A stretch of DNA of 44,490 bases from Flavobacteriaceae bacterium (GTDB lineage Bacteria; Bacteroidota; Bacteroidia; Flavobacteriales; Flavobacteriaceae), in assembly GCA_022565635.1 (NCBI GenBank), contig JAIUMH010000007.1:1-44490 (forward strand), read 5' to 3'. A program made the translations under genes and the position numbers. Below are positions 32,125-40,444 of this stretch, in pieces. The notes below the pieces were generated by a model. The model was not told where the DNA came from and searched no databases. It worked only from the letters and a program-made list of their open reading frames with translations. Position 1 is the first letter of the stretch; each line of letters opens with the position of its first letter.

Positions 32125-33669
32125 ATGAATCAGAAAGATAATATTGAACAAATAGAATTAAAGTACTTATCACTTCAAGATTTTGAGGCGCTGAAAGAAG
32201 TTTTTGTAGAAATTTATGGTGATGCTCCAGATGCCTATTGGCGGAAAGATGAATTAAAAAACTTAATTGACTTATTTCCCACTGGTCAAGTAGTTTTAAC
32301 CGTAAATGGTGATTTAGCTGGTTGCGCTTTTTCAATTATAGTTAACTCTGCAAAACTTGAAAGACAGCACACCTATGATGATATAGTTGGAGATGCAAAG
32401 TTTAAAAACCATACAGCTAAAGGTGACATGCTTTATGGTATTGATATTTTAATCAAAAAAGAATACCGAGGGCTAAAACTAGGAAGGAGGCTTTATGATT
32501 TTAGAAAAGAGCTTTGTGAACAACTTAATTTAAAAGGTATAGTATTTGGTGGAAGAATTCCTAATTACCATAAATTTTCTTCAGAAATTACTCCTAAAGA
32601 ATATATTTCAAAAGTTCGCTCTAAAGAAATACATGACCCAGTACTTAATTTTCAATTGGCCAACGATTTTAGACCCGTAAGAATTTTGTCTAACTACTTA
32701 GAAGGAGATTCTGACTCTAAAGAATATGCCGTTTGGATGCAATGGGATAATATTTATTATACCAAAGACAGTAAACAGCCTAGTTTTCAAAAAACAGAAG
32801 TAAGATTGGGTTTGGTGCAATGGCAAATGCGTTCTTATAAAACGCTTGAAGAATTATTGCATCAAGTAGAGTATTTTGTAGAATCACTTTCGGGTTATCG
32901 GTCTGATTTTGCTCTTTTTCCAGAATTTTTTAATGCTCCGCTAATGTCTAAGTACAATCATTTAAGCGAGCCTGAAGCTATTCGTGAATTAGCCAAATAC
33001 ACTGAGCCCATCAAACAAAAAATGACAGAGTTGTCTATCGCTTATAACATCAACATTATTTCAGGAAGTATGCCTGAGGTAATTGACCAAGATTTGTATA
33101 ATGTAGGTTATTTGTGTAAACGAGACGGAAGTGTTGAGCGCTATGAAAAAATTCACGTAACACCAGACGAAGCCAAAGTATGGGGAATGCAACGTGGAAG
33201 CCAATTTAAAACTTTTGATACCGACTGCGGTAAAATTGGAATTTTGATATGTTATGATGTTGAATTCCCTGAGCTTTCAAGAATTTTAGCTAACGAAGGA
33301 ATGGATATTTTATTTGTCCCTTTTTTAACCGATACACAAAATGGTTTTTCGCGAGTGAAACTTTGCGCCCAAGCAAGAGCAGTAGAAAACGAATGTTATG
33401 TAGCTATTGCAGGTAGCGTGGGAAATTTGCCTAAAGTACATAATATGGATATTCAATATGCACAATCGGCAGTTTTTACTCCATCCGATTTTGCTTTTCC
33501 TTATGATGGTATTAAAGCACAAACCACTCCCAATACCGAAATGATTTTAATTGCCGATGTAGATTTAGATGCACTTAGAGAACTGCATAATTTTGGTAGT
33601 GTAAAGAACCTGAAAGACAGAAGAAAGGATGTTTATGAGCTTAAACGAGTAAAGTCTCCAAATCTTTAA
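32125..33669 (+). CDS. GNAT N-acetyltransferase / carbon-nitrogen hydrolase fusion
   Basis: 514 residues from the ATG at 32125. The first 205 residues are a GNAT-like domain with DILIKKEYRGLKLGRRLYD, whose RGxxxGRRLY is the acetyl-CoA pyrophosphate loop. From about 225 the rest is a nitrilase-superfamily hydrolase with the triad Glu267 (FPEFFN), Lys342 (YEKIHVTPDE) and Cys376 (LICYDVEFPEL). The fusion is recurrent in Bacteroidota and Proteobacteria; the reaction, perhaps acetylation and amide hydrolysis of one small molecule, is not known. An in-frame TTG at 32095 is rejected because it lies in the -7 element. It has its own promoter and terminator and no operon partner. Confidence 0.92.
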   Translation: MNQKDNIEQIELKYLSLQDFEALKEVFVEIYGDAPDAYWRKDELKNLIDLFPTGQVVLTVNGDLAGCAFSIIVNSAKLERQHTYDDIVGDAKFKNHTAKGDMLYGIDILIKKEYRGLKLGRRLYDFRKELCEQLNLKGIVFGGRIPNYHKFSSEITPKEYISKVRSKEIHDPVLNFQLANDFRPVRILSNYLEGDSDSKEYAVWMQWDNIYYTKDSKQPSFQKTEVRLGLVQWQMRSYKTLEELLHQVEYFVESLSGYRSDFALFPEFFNAPLMSKYNHLSEPEAIRELAKYTEPIKQKMTELSIAYNINIISGSMPEVIDQDLYNVGYLCKRDGSVERYEKIHVTPDEAKVWGMQRGSQFKTFDTDCGKIGILICYDVEFPELSRILANEGMDILFVPFLTDTQNGFSRVKLCAQARAVENECYVAIAGSVGNLPKVHNMDIQYAQSAVFTPSDFAFPYDGIKAQTTPNTEMILIADVDLDALRELHNFGSVKNLKDRRKDVYELKRVKSPNL

Positions 33670-33782
33670 ACTTGAATTCTGTTTAGGAAAATTTAAAGTG
33701 AGTCATACATGAATGAGCTCCCTATTTGAGATTTCATTGAGTGTGCAACTTTTTTTTATACAGCTTTTAAACCATTTGAAAT

Positions 33783-33820
33783 ACCACTTAAGTTGGATTT
33801 GATACTTAGGTGGTTTTTTG
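33783..33820 (+). terminator. Terminator of the GNAT-nitrilase gene
   Basis: ACCACTTAAGT (33783-33793) and ACTTAGGTGGT (33804-33814) pair over 11 bp with one G-U and a 10-base loop, followed by TTTTTT. It lies 113 bases after the stop codon. Confidence 0.75.
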
Positions 33821-34150
33821 TTTGAGTTTGATTTTTAAATGGACTGCTAGGTATAAACAGAATACTTTTTGATATGGCGAAAATTTCAATTGATAAATGG
33901 GATTAAAATCCTTCCCAAACGTTTACAGAATAGAGAGAAACTTTTTTTTGAAATTCGATTAGCAAAATAAATTTCCTTTTAACATATTTATTTTTATTTT
34001 AGTAAAAATATCATATTCAAAGCCCTAAATCAACTGTTTTTATTGATAAATAATTAATATAACCGTTTATTTTAATAAGATGAATAAAAATTAACCATAA
34101 CATCATCAAATTCTAACATTATGCTAACTATAAAATATATAGATTATGTA
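33821..34150. other. AT-rich gap without recognisable gene
   Basis: No ORF above about ten codons in either direction looks real; the longest with an ATG start is a 10-codon ORF at 33874 (MAKISIDKWD). No tRNA or other RNA structure was recognised. The right end is the promoter of the 49-codon ORF. Confidence 0.5.
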
Positions 34151-34158
34151 TATTTTTG
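34151..34158 (+). promoter_or_regulatory. -7 element for the 49-codon small ORF
   Basis: TATTTTTG, exact TAnnTTTG match, 42 bases before the ATG at 34201. Confidence 0.5.
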
Positions 34159-34200
34159 TATGAATTTTAATTTATTATTAAATCCTTAAAAAATTAAGTC

Positions 34201-34350
34201 ATGGAAGCAAAAAAAATGAATCAGATTTTGATGAAAGCTTTTGGTGAATTAAGTCCTGAAAGCAGGCCGTTTGTGCCGGGTTTTAAAAATGAAATTCAAA
34301 GAAAAGAAAGTCATTTTATGAAACTCAAAAAAACATTTTCAAATGCTTGA
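34201..34350 (+). CDS. Small basic protein of unknown function (49 residues)
   Basis: A 49-codon ORF with ATG at 34201 and TGA at 34348-34350. The peptide begins MEAKKMNQILMKAFGELSP, continues ESRPFVPGFKNEIQRKESHF and ends FSNA; it is basic, soluble and has a Pro/Arg-rich turn (SPESRPFVPGF) between two likely helices. Support that it is a gene: an exact -7 element 42 bases upstream and a hairpin with an eight-T run starting 10 bases after the stop, so it forms a complete transcription unit. No signal peptide or membrane segment. I do not recognise a family; it could also be the coding part of a small RNA. Confidence 0.55.
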   Translation: MEAKKMNQILMKAFGELSPESRPFVPGFKNEIQRKESHFMKLKKTFSNA

Positions 34351-34360
34351 AAAGCTGTTT

Positions 34361-34408
34361 AAACGTCTAATCAAAAAAAATGATTTTTGAAAAGACGTTT
34401 TTTTTATG
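34361..34408 (+). terminator. Terminator after the 49-codon ORF
   Basis: AAACGTCT (34361-34368) and AGACGTTT (34393-34400) pair, and inside them TCAAAAA (34371-34377) pairs with TTTTTGA (34384-34390), with AA/AA mismatch between; eight T follow. The right arm shares TTGAAAAGACGT with the terminator at 24606. Confidence 0.7.
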
Positions 34409-34858
34409 CCTCTTTTTAATTTTTTCATTTCTGTCCAAATTAGCCATTCTGTTAGCATTAAATATTACAATTCGCATAAACCCTCAATTTTCAATAGAGA
34501 ATTTTTTTTATCATCTGTGTCTAGTAAACTCAAAATGAATTTGCCTCAGTTGCATTTACAATAGACCTATTGTGATTCCTATACATTTATCAACTCGTTT
34601 TAATAGCGATTTGAACCGAGTTGAATTGGTGTAAGTGTTTTTGTTATTTCGTTGCATATTGTTTGTTTTTTTACCACCAATCAATTTCATTCGTATTTCT
34701 TTTTGACTTGATTAACTCTTCGTATAAAAAAATTAAACAAAACCTCGTACGCCTTATTTTATAAGTGTTTGAAGGACAATATTTAACCATACATTAACAA
34801 GTACTAGAGCAATTATTTTTCAATTTGCACGCTCAATTGAAGACTAAAAATTGAATGT
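34409..34858. promoter_or_regulatory. Gap ahead of the Bat operon with dyads and a weak promoter
   Basis: No gene is seen in 450 bases. It holds the near-palindrome ACAATAG-AC-CTATTGT (34558-34573), the inverted repeat CAACTCG/CGAGTTG (34591-34597 and 34617-34623), and TTCAATT/AATTGAA (34819-34825 and 34835-34841), the last ending 17 bases before the moxR ATG. TATTTTTC (34814-34821) differs from TAnnTTTG in its last base and is the best candidate -7 element for the operon. Confidence 0.4.
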
Positions 34859-35863
34859 ATGGAAAATCAAAATGATCACTTGGACATGGCAAGCATCAAC
34901 GAGAAGATACAAAGAGAAAGTGCTTTTGTAGATGTATTAACTCGTGAAATGAATAAAGTTATTGTAGGGCAACAACACATGGTTGAACGCTTATTAATTG
35001 GGCTTTTAGGTAGAGGGCATATTTTATTAGAAGGGGTTCCTGGGTTAGCTAAAACTTTAGCTATTAACACCTTAGCTAAAGCTGTACAAGGAAGTTTTTC
35101 AAGAATTCAATTTACTCCAGATTTACTCCCTGCTGATGTGGTGGGGACCATGATTTACAACATGAAAGAAAACGATTTTAGCATCAAAAAAGGACCCATT
35201 TTTGCCAACTTTGTTTTGGCTGATGAAATTAATCGTGCTCCCGCCAAAGTGCAGTCGGCTTTGCTTGAAGCTATGCAGGAAAAGCAAGTAACCATTGGTG
35301 ACCAAACTTTTATTTTAGACAAGCCCTTTTTGGTAATGGCTACCCAAAATCCCGTTGAACAAGAAGGAACTTACCCACTGCCCGAAGCACAGGTAGACCG
35401 ATTCATGCTAAAAACAGTGATTGATTATCCTAAAATTGACGATGAGCAATTAATTATGCGCGCCAACCTAGCAGGAAGCTTTGAAAAAGTAAACCCAGTA
35501 ATTACTACGGCACAAATTTTAAGCGCTCAAGAAACTGTTAAAGAGGTGTATATGGATGAAAAAATTGAGAAATATATCCTCGATTTAATTTTTGCCACAC
35601 GTTATCCAGAAAAATATAATTTACAAGATTTAAAGCCTCTCATTAGCTTCGGCGCTTCGCCAAGGGGAAGTATTAATTTAGCAACGGCCGCTAAATGTTA
35701 TGCTTTCATTAGAAGAAGAGGTTATGTAATTCCTGAAGATGTGCGTGCAGTGGTGTATGACGTATTGAGACATCGTGTGGGTATTACTTACGAAGCTGAA
35801 GCAGAAAACGTCACTTCCATAGATATTATTAATAAGATTGTGAATGAAGTAGAAGTGCCATAA
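34859..35863 (+). CDS. MoxR-family AAA+ ATPase (Bat operon)
   Basis: 334 residues. A AAA+ ATPase with Walker A GVPGLAKT (Lys65), Walker B VLADEINRAP (Asp122, Glu123), sensor MATQNPVEQEGTYPLPEAQ and the arginine-containing ASPRGSINL motif near 270. MoxR proteins act as chaperones that insert cofactors or remodel VWA-domain partners. Here it heads an eight-gene unit and is followed 46 bases later by a DUF58 gene and three other VWA-type genes, the family's usual neighbourhood. Cytoplasmic. It is the first gene of the Bat operon and its ATG follows a hairpin-forming leader. Confidence 0.95.
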   Translation: MENQNDHLDMASINEKIQRESAFVDVLTREMNKVIVGQQHMVERLLIGLLGRGHILLEGVPGLAKTLAINTLAKAVQGSFSRIQFTPDLLPADVVGTMIYNMKENDFSIKKGPIFANFVLADEINRAPAKVQSALLEAMQEKQVTIGDQTFILDKPFLVMATQNPVEQEGTYPLPEAQVDRFMLKTVIDYPKIDDEQLIMRANLAGSFEKVNPVITTAQILSAQETVKEVYMDEKIEKYILDLIFATRYPEKYNLQDLKPLISFGASPRGSINLATAAKCYAFIRRRGYVIPEDVRAVVYDVLRHRVGITYEAEAENVTSIDIINKIVNEVEVP

Positions 35864-35909
35864 AATCTTCTGTTTGACCAATATATTATTCACCGACTTT
35901 TAAATTAAT

Positions 35910-36773
35910 ATGGATACCAAGGAGCTTTTAAAAAAGGTTAGAAAAATTGAAATTAAAACACGTAGGTTAAGTGACCACGTTTTTGGAGGGGAGTATCACT
36001 CTACCTTTAAAGGACGGGGTATGACGTTTAGCGAAGTAAGAAAATATCAATTTGGAGATGATGTACGCGCTATCGATTGGAACGTTACCGCCCGTTATAA
36101 TGAGCCTTTTGTTAAAGTGTTTGAAGAAGAACGTGAACTTACTATGATGCTTTTGGTAGATATTTCAGGTTCTCAATTCTTTGGAACACAAACTACTACC
36201 AAAAGAAATTTAGTGACTGAAATTGCTGCTACCTTAGCCTTTTCAGCCACCCAAAACAATGATAAAATTGGTTTGATTTTATTTACCGATGAAATAGAAC
36301 TCTATATTCCCCCTAAAAAAGGAAGGTCTCATGTTTTGCGTATCATTCGTGAATTACTGGAATTTCAGCCTAAAAGCAAAAACACAAATGTAGGCATGGC
36401 TATTAAATTTCTTTCCAATGTAATGAAGAAAAAAGCCATCACTTTTGTGCTTTCAGATTTCATGAGTGAAGATTACGCACAGGAATTGAAAATTGCCTCC
36501 CAACGTCATGACATCACCGGTATTAGAATTTATGATATCCGTGAAAAAGAAATGCCTAATGTAGGTATGGTGCAAATGAAAGACCAAGAAACTGGACAAA
36601 GTATGTGGGTAAACACAGCTTCTAAAAAAACCAGAAATCGGTACGAAATTAATTTCAAACAAACCTCTGAATACTTTAAGAAGTCTTTTAGCTCTAGTGG
36701 TGCAGGTAGCCTAACTACGCGCGTTGACCAAAATTATGTAACGCAATTGCTTACTTATTTTAAAGCAAGATAA
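35910..36773 (+). CDS. DUF58 protein with VWA-like fold (Bat operon)
   Basis: 287 residues. The DUF58 signature GMTFSEVRKYQFGDDVRAIDWNVTAR (core FGDDVRAIDWN, about residues 46-57) is followed by a VWA-like domain with MIDAS motif DISGS (Asp84, Ser86, Ser88) and ITFVLSDFMS. No membrane segment or signal peptide. DUF58 proteins are the regular partners of MoxR ATPases; a MoxR-DUF58 pair is thought to handle metal- or cofactor-dependent protein maturation. The following gene starts only four bases after its stop. Confidence 0.93.
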   Translation: MDTKELLKKVRKIEIKTRRLSDHVFGGEYHSTFKGRGMTFSEVRKYQFGDDVRAIDWNVTARYNEPFVKVFEEERELTMMLLVDISGSQFFGTQTTTKRNLVTEIAATLAFSATQNNDKIGLILFTDEIELYIPPKKGRSHVLRIIRELLEFQPKSKNTNVGMAIKFLSNVMKKKAITFVLSDFMSEDYAQELKIASQRHDITGIRIYDIREKEMPNVGMVQMKDQETGQSMWVNTASKKTRNRYEINFKQTSEYFKKSFSSSGAGSLTTRVDQNYVTQLLTYFKAR

Positions 36774-36777
36774 AATC

Positions 36778-38391
36778 ATGAAAAACCATAATTTACATAG
36801 CGTATTCTATTTGTTGCTTTTTTGTTGCGTTGCCAGTTTTCAAGTGCATGCACAAAAAGCACAAGCTTCTATTGATCGAGATAGCATATTAATTGGTGAA
36901 CAAGTAATTTATACCATTGAAGTAGAAACTGAAATGGATGATTTAGTTCAGTTTCCAGAAGGGCAAACTTTTGTTCCTCTTGAGGCAATAGAAGGTTTTA
37001 AGATTGATACTACACAGCTAGAACCTAAATTAAAGCTCAGAAAAGAATACGCACTCACGCAATTTGACTCCGGAACTTATACAATACCCGGTCAATTCAT
37101 TCAAATTAATGAAGGAGGAATAAGCACAGATTCGCTTCAGCTTTATGTGCAAGACGTGGTTGTTGATACTACTAAGCAAGGACTATATCCAATTAAAACC
37201 TATATTGAAATGGAGCGTCCGTTCCATATCCCAAAATGGGTTTGGTGGACCCTCTTGCTCTTAGGTGTTGCAGTTGGGCTGTTTTATTTAATTCAGTTGT
37301 TTATTCAAAAAAGAAAAGAGGCAAAAGAAAATATTCCTCCCTACCAAAAAGCTATTCAATCTTTACAACAGCTGGATGAGAGTCCGCTGATGAAAGAAAG
37401 AAACCTTCGTGAATACTATTCGATTTTAACCAATATTAGTCGAAGGTATTTAGAAGATAAAATTGAGTTACGTGCTTTAGAATTTACTACTAATGAATTG
37501 ATTGATGAATTGCAACGCAACAAAGATGCTAAGCGAATTAACATCAAACAATCTACTATTGATGATTTCAGAAAAATACTAGAACGATCTGATTTGGCAA
37601 AATTTGCACGTTCACAACCCGATGTGCTTACGGCTAAAGAAGACCGTAAGTTTATTCAATCTTTTACCGATGAAGTAGATCAAGGAATTCCAGAACCTAC
37701 GGAAGAGGAATTGGCTAAAGATGAAGCTTTTAGGGCCAAAAAAGCAAGGCGACAAAAAAGAATTAAAGTTGCTATTGGTGTTTTGGCTGTTTTATTAATT
37801 GCTTCAGGAGCGGTAACCTATTTAATTGCGAGTAAAGGCTATGATTATGTGCGTGATCAATATTTTGGTCACCCAAGTAAAGAGTTGCTAGAAGGAAATT
37901 GGGTAACCAGCCAGTATGGAGTTCCACCAGTTGGCATCACCACTCCCGAAGTTTTAGTGCGTGGTAATTCTGAAATGACCCAAGAAGCAGAGAAAATTTT
38001 AGCAGATGCAGAAACCTTTGTAAGTGGAGGAATTTATGGTAACTTTCATGCAGTACTTTCTGTAATGCAGTTTCAGGAAGGAGTAGAGTTTGATTTAGAA
38101 ACTATAGTTGAAGGGGTTTATGATATTTTAGAAGCCGAGGGAGCGTATAATATTTTAACCAAAGAAGGGGAGGTTAACACCTTAGATGGAGCTGATGGAA
38201 AGTTAGTTTCAGGAAATTTTGCCATAGAAAATCCATTCACAAAAAGGGATATTAAAAAACAATATAAAATTTTAAATTTTGCTGAAATGGGCGCTTTTCA
38301 ACAACTCATTTTAATTTATGATGCAGATGATAAATATGCAGAAGAAATTAGTCAACGAGTAATTAATTCTTTAGAACTAAGATTGAGATAA
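36778..38391 (+). CDS. BatD-like / DUF4381 membrane protein with extra C-terminal domain (Bat operon)
   Basis: 537 residues. A signal peptide (to about 25, VHAQ) and a beta-rich periplasmic BatD-like domain (26-140) are followed by a membrane helix (about 152-178, WVWWTLLLLGVAVGLFYLIQ), a cytoplasmic helical DUF4381-like region (182-320, PYQKAIQSLQQL, NISRRYLEDKI) and a second membrane helix (about 327-350). A further domain, 360-537, starts WVTSQYGVPPVGITTPEVLV and ends EISQRVINSLELRLR; its layout of an N-terminal strand, long acidic helix and final helix resembles PsbP/DcrB-like folds. In most Bat operons I know of, the protein here ends after the DUF4381-like part, so the tail is unusual. 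Gap to batA is two bases. Confidence 0.85.
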   Translation: MKNHNLHSVFYLLLFCCVASFQVHAQKAQASIDRDSILIGEQVIYTIEVETEMDDLVQFPEGQTFVPLEAIEGFKIDTTQLEPKLKLRKEYALTQFDSGTYTIPGQFIQINEGGISTDSLQLYVQDVVVDTTKQGLYPIKTYIEMERPFHIPKWVWWTLLLLGVAVGLFYLIQLFIQKRKEAKENIPPYQKAIQSLQQLDESPLMKERNLREYYSILTNISRRYLEDKIELRALEFTTNELIDELQRNKDAKRINIKQSTIDDFRKILERSDLAKFARSQPDVLTAKEDRKFIQSFTDEVDQGIPEPTEEELAKDEAFRAKKARRQKRIKVAIGVLAVLLIASGAVTYLIASKGYDYVRDQYFGHPSKELLEGNWVTSQYGVPPVGITTPEVLVRGNSEMTQEAEKILADAETFVSGGIYGNFHAVLSVMQFQEGVEFDLETIVEGVYDILEAEGAYNILTKEGEVNTLDGADGKLVSGNFAIENPFTKRDIKKQYKILNFAEMGAFQQLILIYDADDKYAEEISQRVINSLELRLR

Positions 38392-38393
38392 GT

Positions 38394-39404
38394 ATGTGGA
38401 ATTACAATGACATATTTTTTGAAAACCCAGAATGGTTTTGGCTGTTTTTGCTACTTCCTTTTGTTGCATTTTGGTATTATTGGAAACGCAACCAACAAAA
38501 CCCAAGTTTGGCTATTTCAAGTCTTGAAGGATTTAAAGAAACAACTAGCCTGCTTCCTAAATTAAGACCTGTTTTGTATGTTCTTCGCTTGTTAGGGCTA
38601 TCGTTTTTAATTATAGCTATGGCACGCCCCAGAACGGTTGATGTAAGCAGTAAAATTTCTGGTATTGAAGGGGTTGATATTATTATGGCAGCAGATATTT
38701 CAACCAGTATGTTGGCCAAAGACTTTAAACCCAATCGACTTGAATCCCTAAAAAAAGTAGCTTCAGAGTTTGTTCAAAACAGAAAAACAGACCGTGTTGG
38801 TTTGGTGATTTATGCGGGCGAAAGTTATACACAAACCCCACTTACTTCAGATCGTGCATTGGTGAGTAATGCCATAGAGAATTTAACCCACGCCATTAAT
38901 ATTGATGATGGAACAGCCATTGGAATGGGAATTGCCACAGCAGTTAACCGACTTAAGGAAAGTGACACCGAGAGCAAAATCATTATTTTACTAACCGATG
39001 GAGTGAATAACACCGGCTTAATTGACCCAGTAATGGCTACCGAAATTGCCAAAGAATTAGACATTAAAATCTACACCATTGGTATTGGAAGTAGAGGTAG
39101 AGCCTTATCACCCGTTGCTATTCTGCCTAACGGCGAATTTCAGTACCGTCCGGTTGAGGTTGAAATTGACGAAGAACTCATGCAGTTTATTTCTAAAGAA
39201 ACTGGAGGTAAATATTTTAGAGCTACCAATGAAGAGTCTTTGCAACGAATTTATGATGAGATTGATAGCTTAGAAAAATCCGAAATAGAAGAAGAAACTT
39301 TTTATGATTACGAAGAGAAATTTAGACCTTTAGTGATTATTGGTTTCATTTTGTTATTGTTTGAAATTTTGTTGAGAAACACCTTATTTAGAAGCTTTAT
39401 ATAA
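38394..39404 (+). CDS. batA: BatA-type VWA membrane protein
   Basis: 336 residues. Two N-terminal membrane helices (about 14-30 and 58-80), a VWA domain (about 95-285) and a C-terminal helix (about 310-332). The complete MIDAS is DISTS (101-105), Thr in TPLTSDRAL and Asp in LLTDGVN, so metal binding is expected. The domain lies on the periplasmic or cytoplasmic side between helices; family members are inner-membrane proteins needed for aerotolerance in Bacteroides fragilis and for stress survival in Leptospira. The stop overlaps the start of batB (TAATG). Confidence 0.93.
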   Translation: MWNYNDIFFENPEWFWLFLLLPFVAFWYYWKRNQQNPSLAISSLEGFKETTSLLPKLRPVLYVLRLLGLSFLIIAMARPRTVDVSSKISGIEGVDIIMAADISTSMLAKDFKPNRLESLKKVASEFVQNRKTDRVGLVIYAGESYTQTPLTSDRALVSNAIENLTHAINIDDGTAIGMGIATAVNRLKESDTESKIIILLTDGVNNTGLIDPVMATEIAKELDIKIYTIGIGSRGRALSPVAILPNGEFQYRPVEVEIDEELMQFISKETGGKYFRATNEESLQRIYDEIDSLEKSEIEEETFYDYEEKFRPLVIIGFILLLFEILLRNTLFRSFI

Positions 39405-40444
39405 TGTATATACTGGAAGAGAAAATATATTTGTGGTGCTTGCTAGCTATTCCTTTTTTAATAGCTATCCATTTGTTGGTGCTTTATTGGCGTAAACGTA
39501 CACAGAAAAAATTTGCTTTGCCAGCCCTTTTTCATGAGCTTACGCCAAATAAATCTAACCTGAAATCTACCTTAAAAATGCTATGCTTGGTCTTAGCCGT
39601 AGCTTTCTTGAGCATAGCCTTAGTCAATCCTAAATTGGGGACCAAATTAGAAACAGTTAAGCGAGAAGGTGTAGATATTGTTTTTGCTTTAGATGTTTCT
39701 AAAAGTATGTTAGCTGAAGATATAACGCCAAATCGTTTAGATAAATCCAAGCGCATTATAAGTGAAGTTATCAATAATCTTTCTGGAGACCGTGTTGGTT
39801 TAATTGGTTATGCCGGTAGTGCTTTTCCGCAAGTGCCTATTACTACTGATTATTCTGCCGCTAAAAACTTTTTGCGTTCTATGAATACCAGTATGGTTTC
39901 TAGCCAAGGAACAGCCACCCGTGAGGCAGTTCGGTTAGCCAACCGGTATTTTGATAACGAAGAAACCAGTAAAGTATTGATTTTAGTTACTGATGGAGAA
40001 GACCATGAAGCTGATTTTGAAGCGGAGGTTATGAAAGCGGCAGAACAAGGTATTAATATAATTGCCATAAGCACAGGAACAGAACGCGGTGGACCAATTC
40101 CTATAAGAGACGGCAGAGGAGGAGTTACCTACAAAAAAGACCGTGCAGGTGAAACCGTAATCACCCGTGCTGATATTCCAACCTTAAAGCGAATAGCCGA
40201 ACTAGGAAATGGTATTCATATAGACGGAAGCAGTACAACACAAGCTGTTGAAAGTGTTTTAGATTTTCTGAATGATTTAGAGAAAACAGAGTTTGAGGCT
40301 AAAGAATATGCCAATTACCAACATCATTTTCAGTGGTTTTTATTAATTGGCATAATTTTTATAATATTTGAAGCATTGCTTTTAGAACGAAAAACAGGCT
40401 GGTTAAGCAAGTTGAATTTATTTAATGAAAATGAGAATGAATAA
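39404..40444 (+). CDS. batB: BatB-type VWA membrane protein
   Basis: 346 residues, same layout as BatA: helices at about 7-28 and 54-78, VWA domain 90-285 with MIDAS DVSKS (97-101), Thr in QVPITTDYS and Asp in LVTDGEDHEAD, and a final helix around 305-327. The two paralogues can pair in the membrane; BatB also has an extended loop IRDGRGGVTYKKDRAGETV typical of its subgroup. The next gene starts inside its end. Confidence 0.93.
   Translation: MYILEEKIYLWCLLAIPFLIAIHLLVLYWRKRTQKKFALPALFHELTPNKSNLKSTLKMLCLVLAVAFLSIALVNPKLGTKLETVKREGVDIVFALDVSKSMLAEDITPNRLDKSKRIISEVINNLSGDRVGLIGYAGSAFPQVPITTDYSAAKNFLRSMNTSMVSSQGTATREAVRLANRYFDNEETSKVLILVTDGEDHEADFEAEVMKAAEQGINIIAISTGTERGGPIPIRDGRGGVTYKKDRAGETVITRADIPTLKRIAELGNGIHIDGSSTTQAVESVLDFLNDLEKTEFEAKEYANYQHHFQWFLLIGIIFIIFEALLLERKTGWLSKLNLFNENENE

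Noticed and set aside
36778-38391. Frameshift or fusion artefact explaining the long BatD-like protein
   Set aside because: The frame is continuous and the tail has its own consistent composition and membrane helix.
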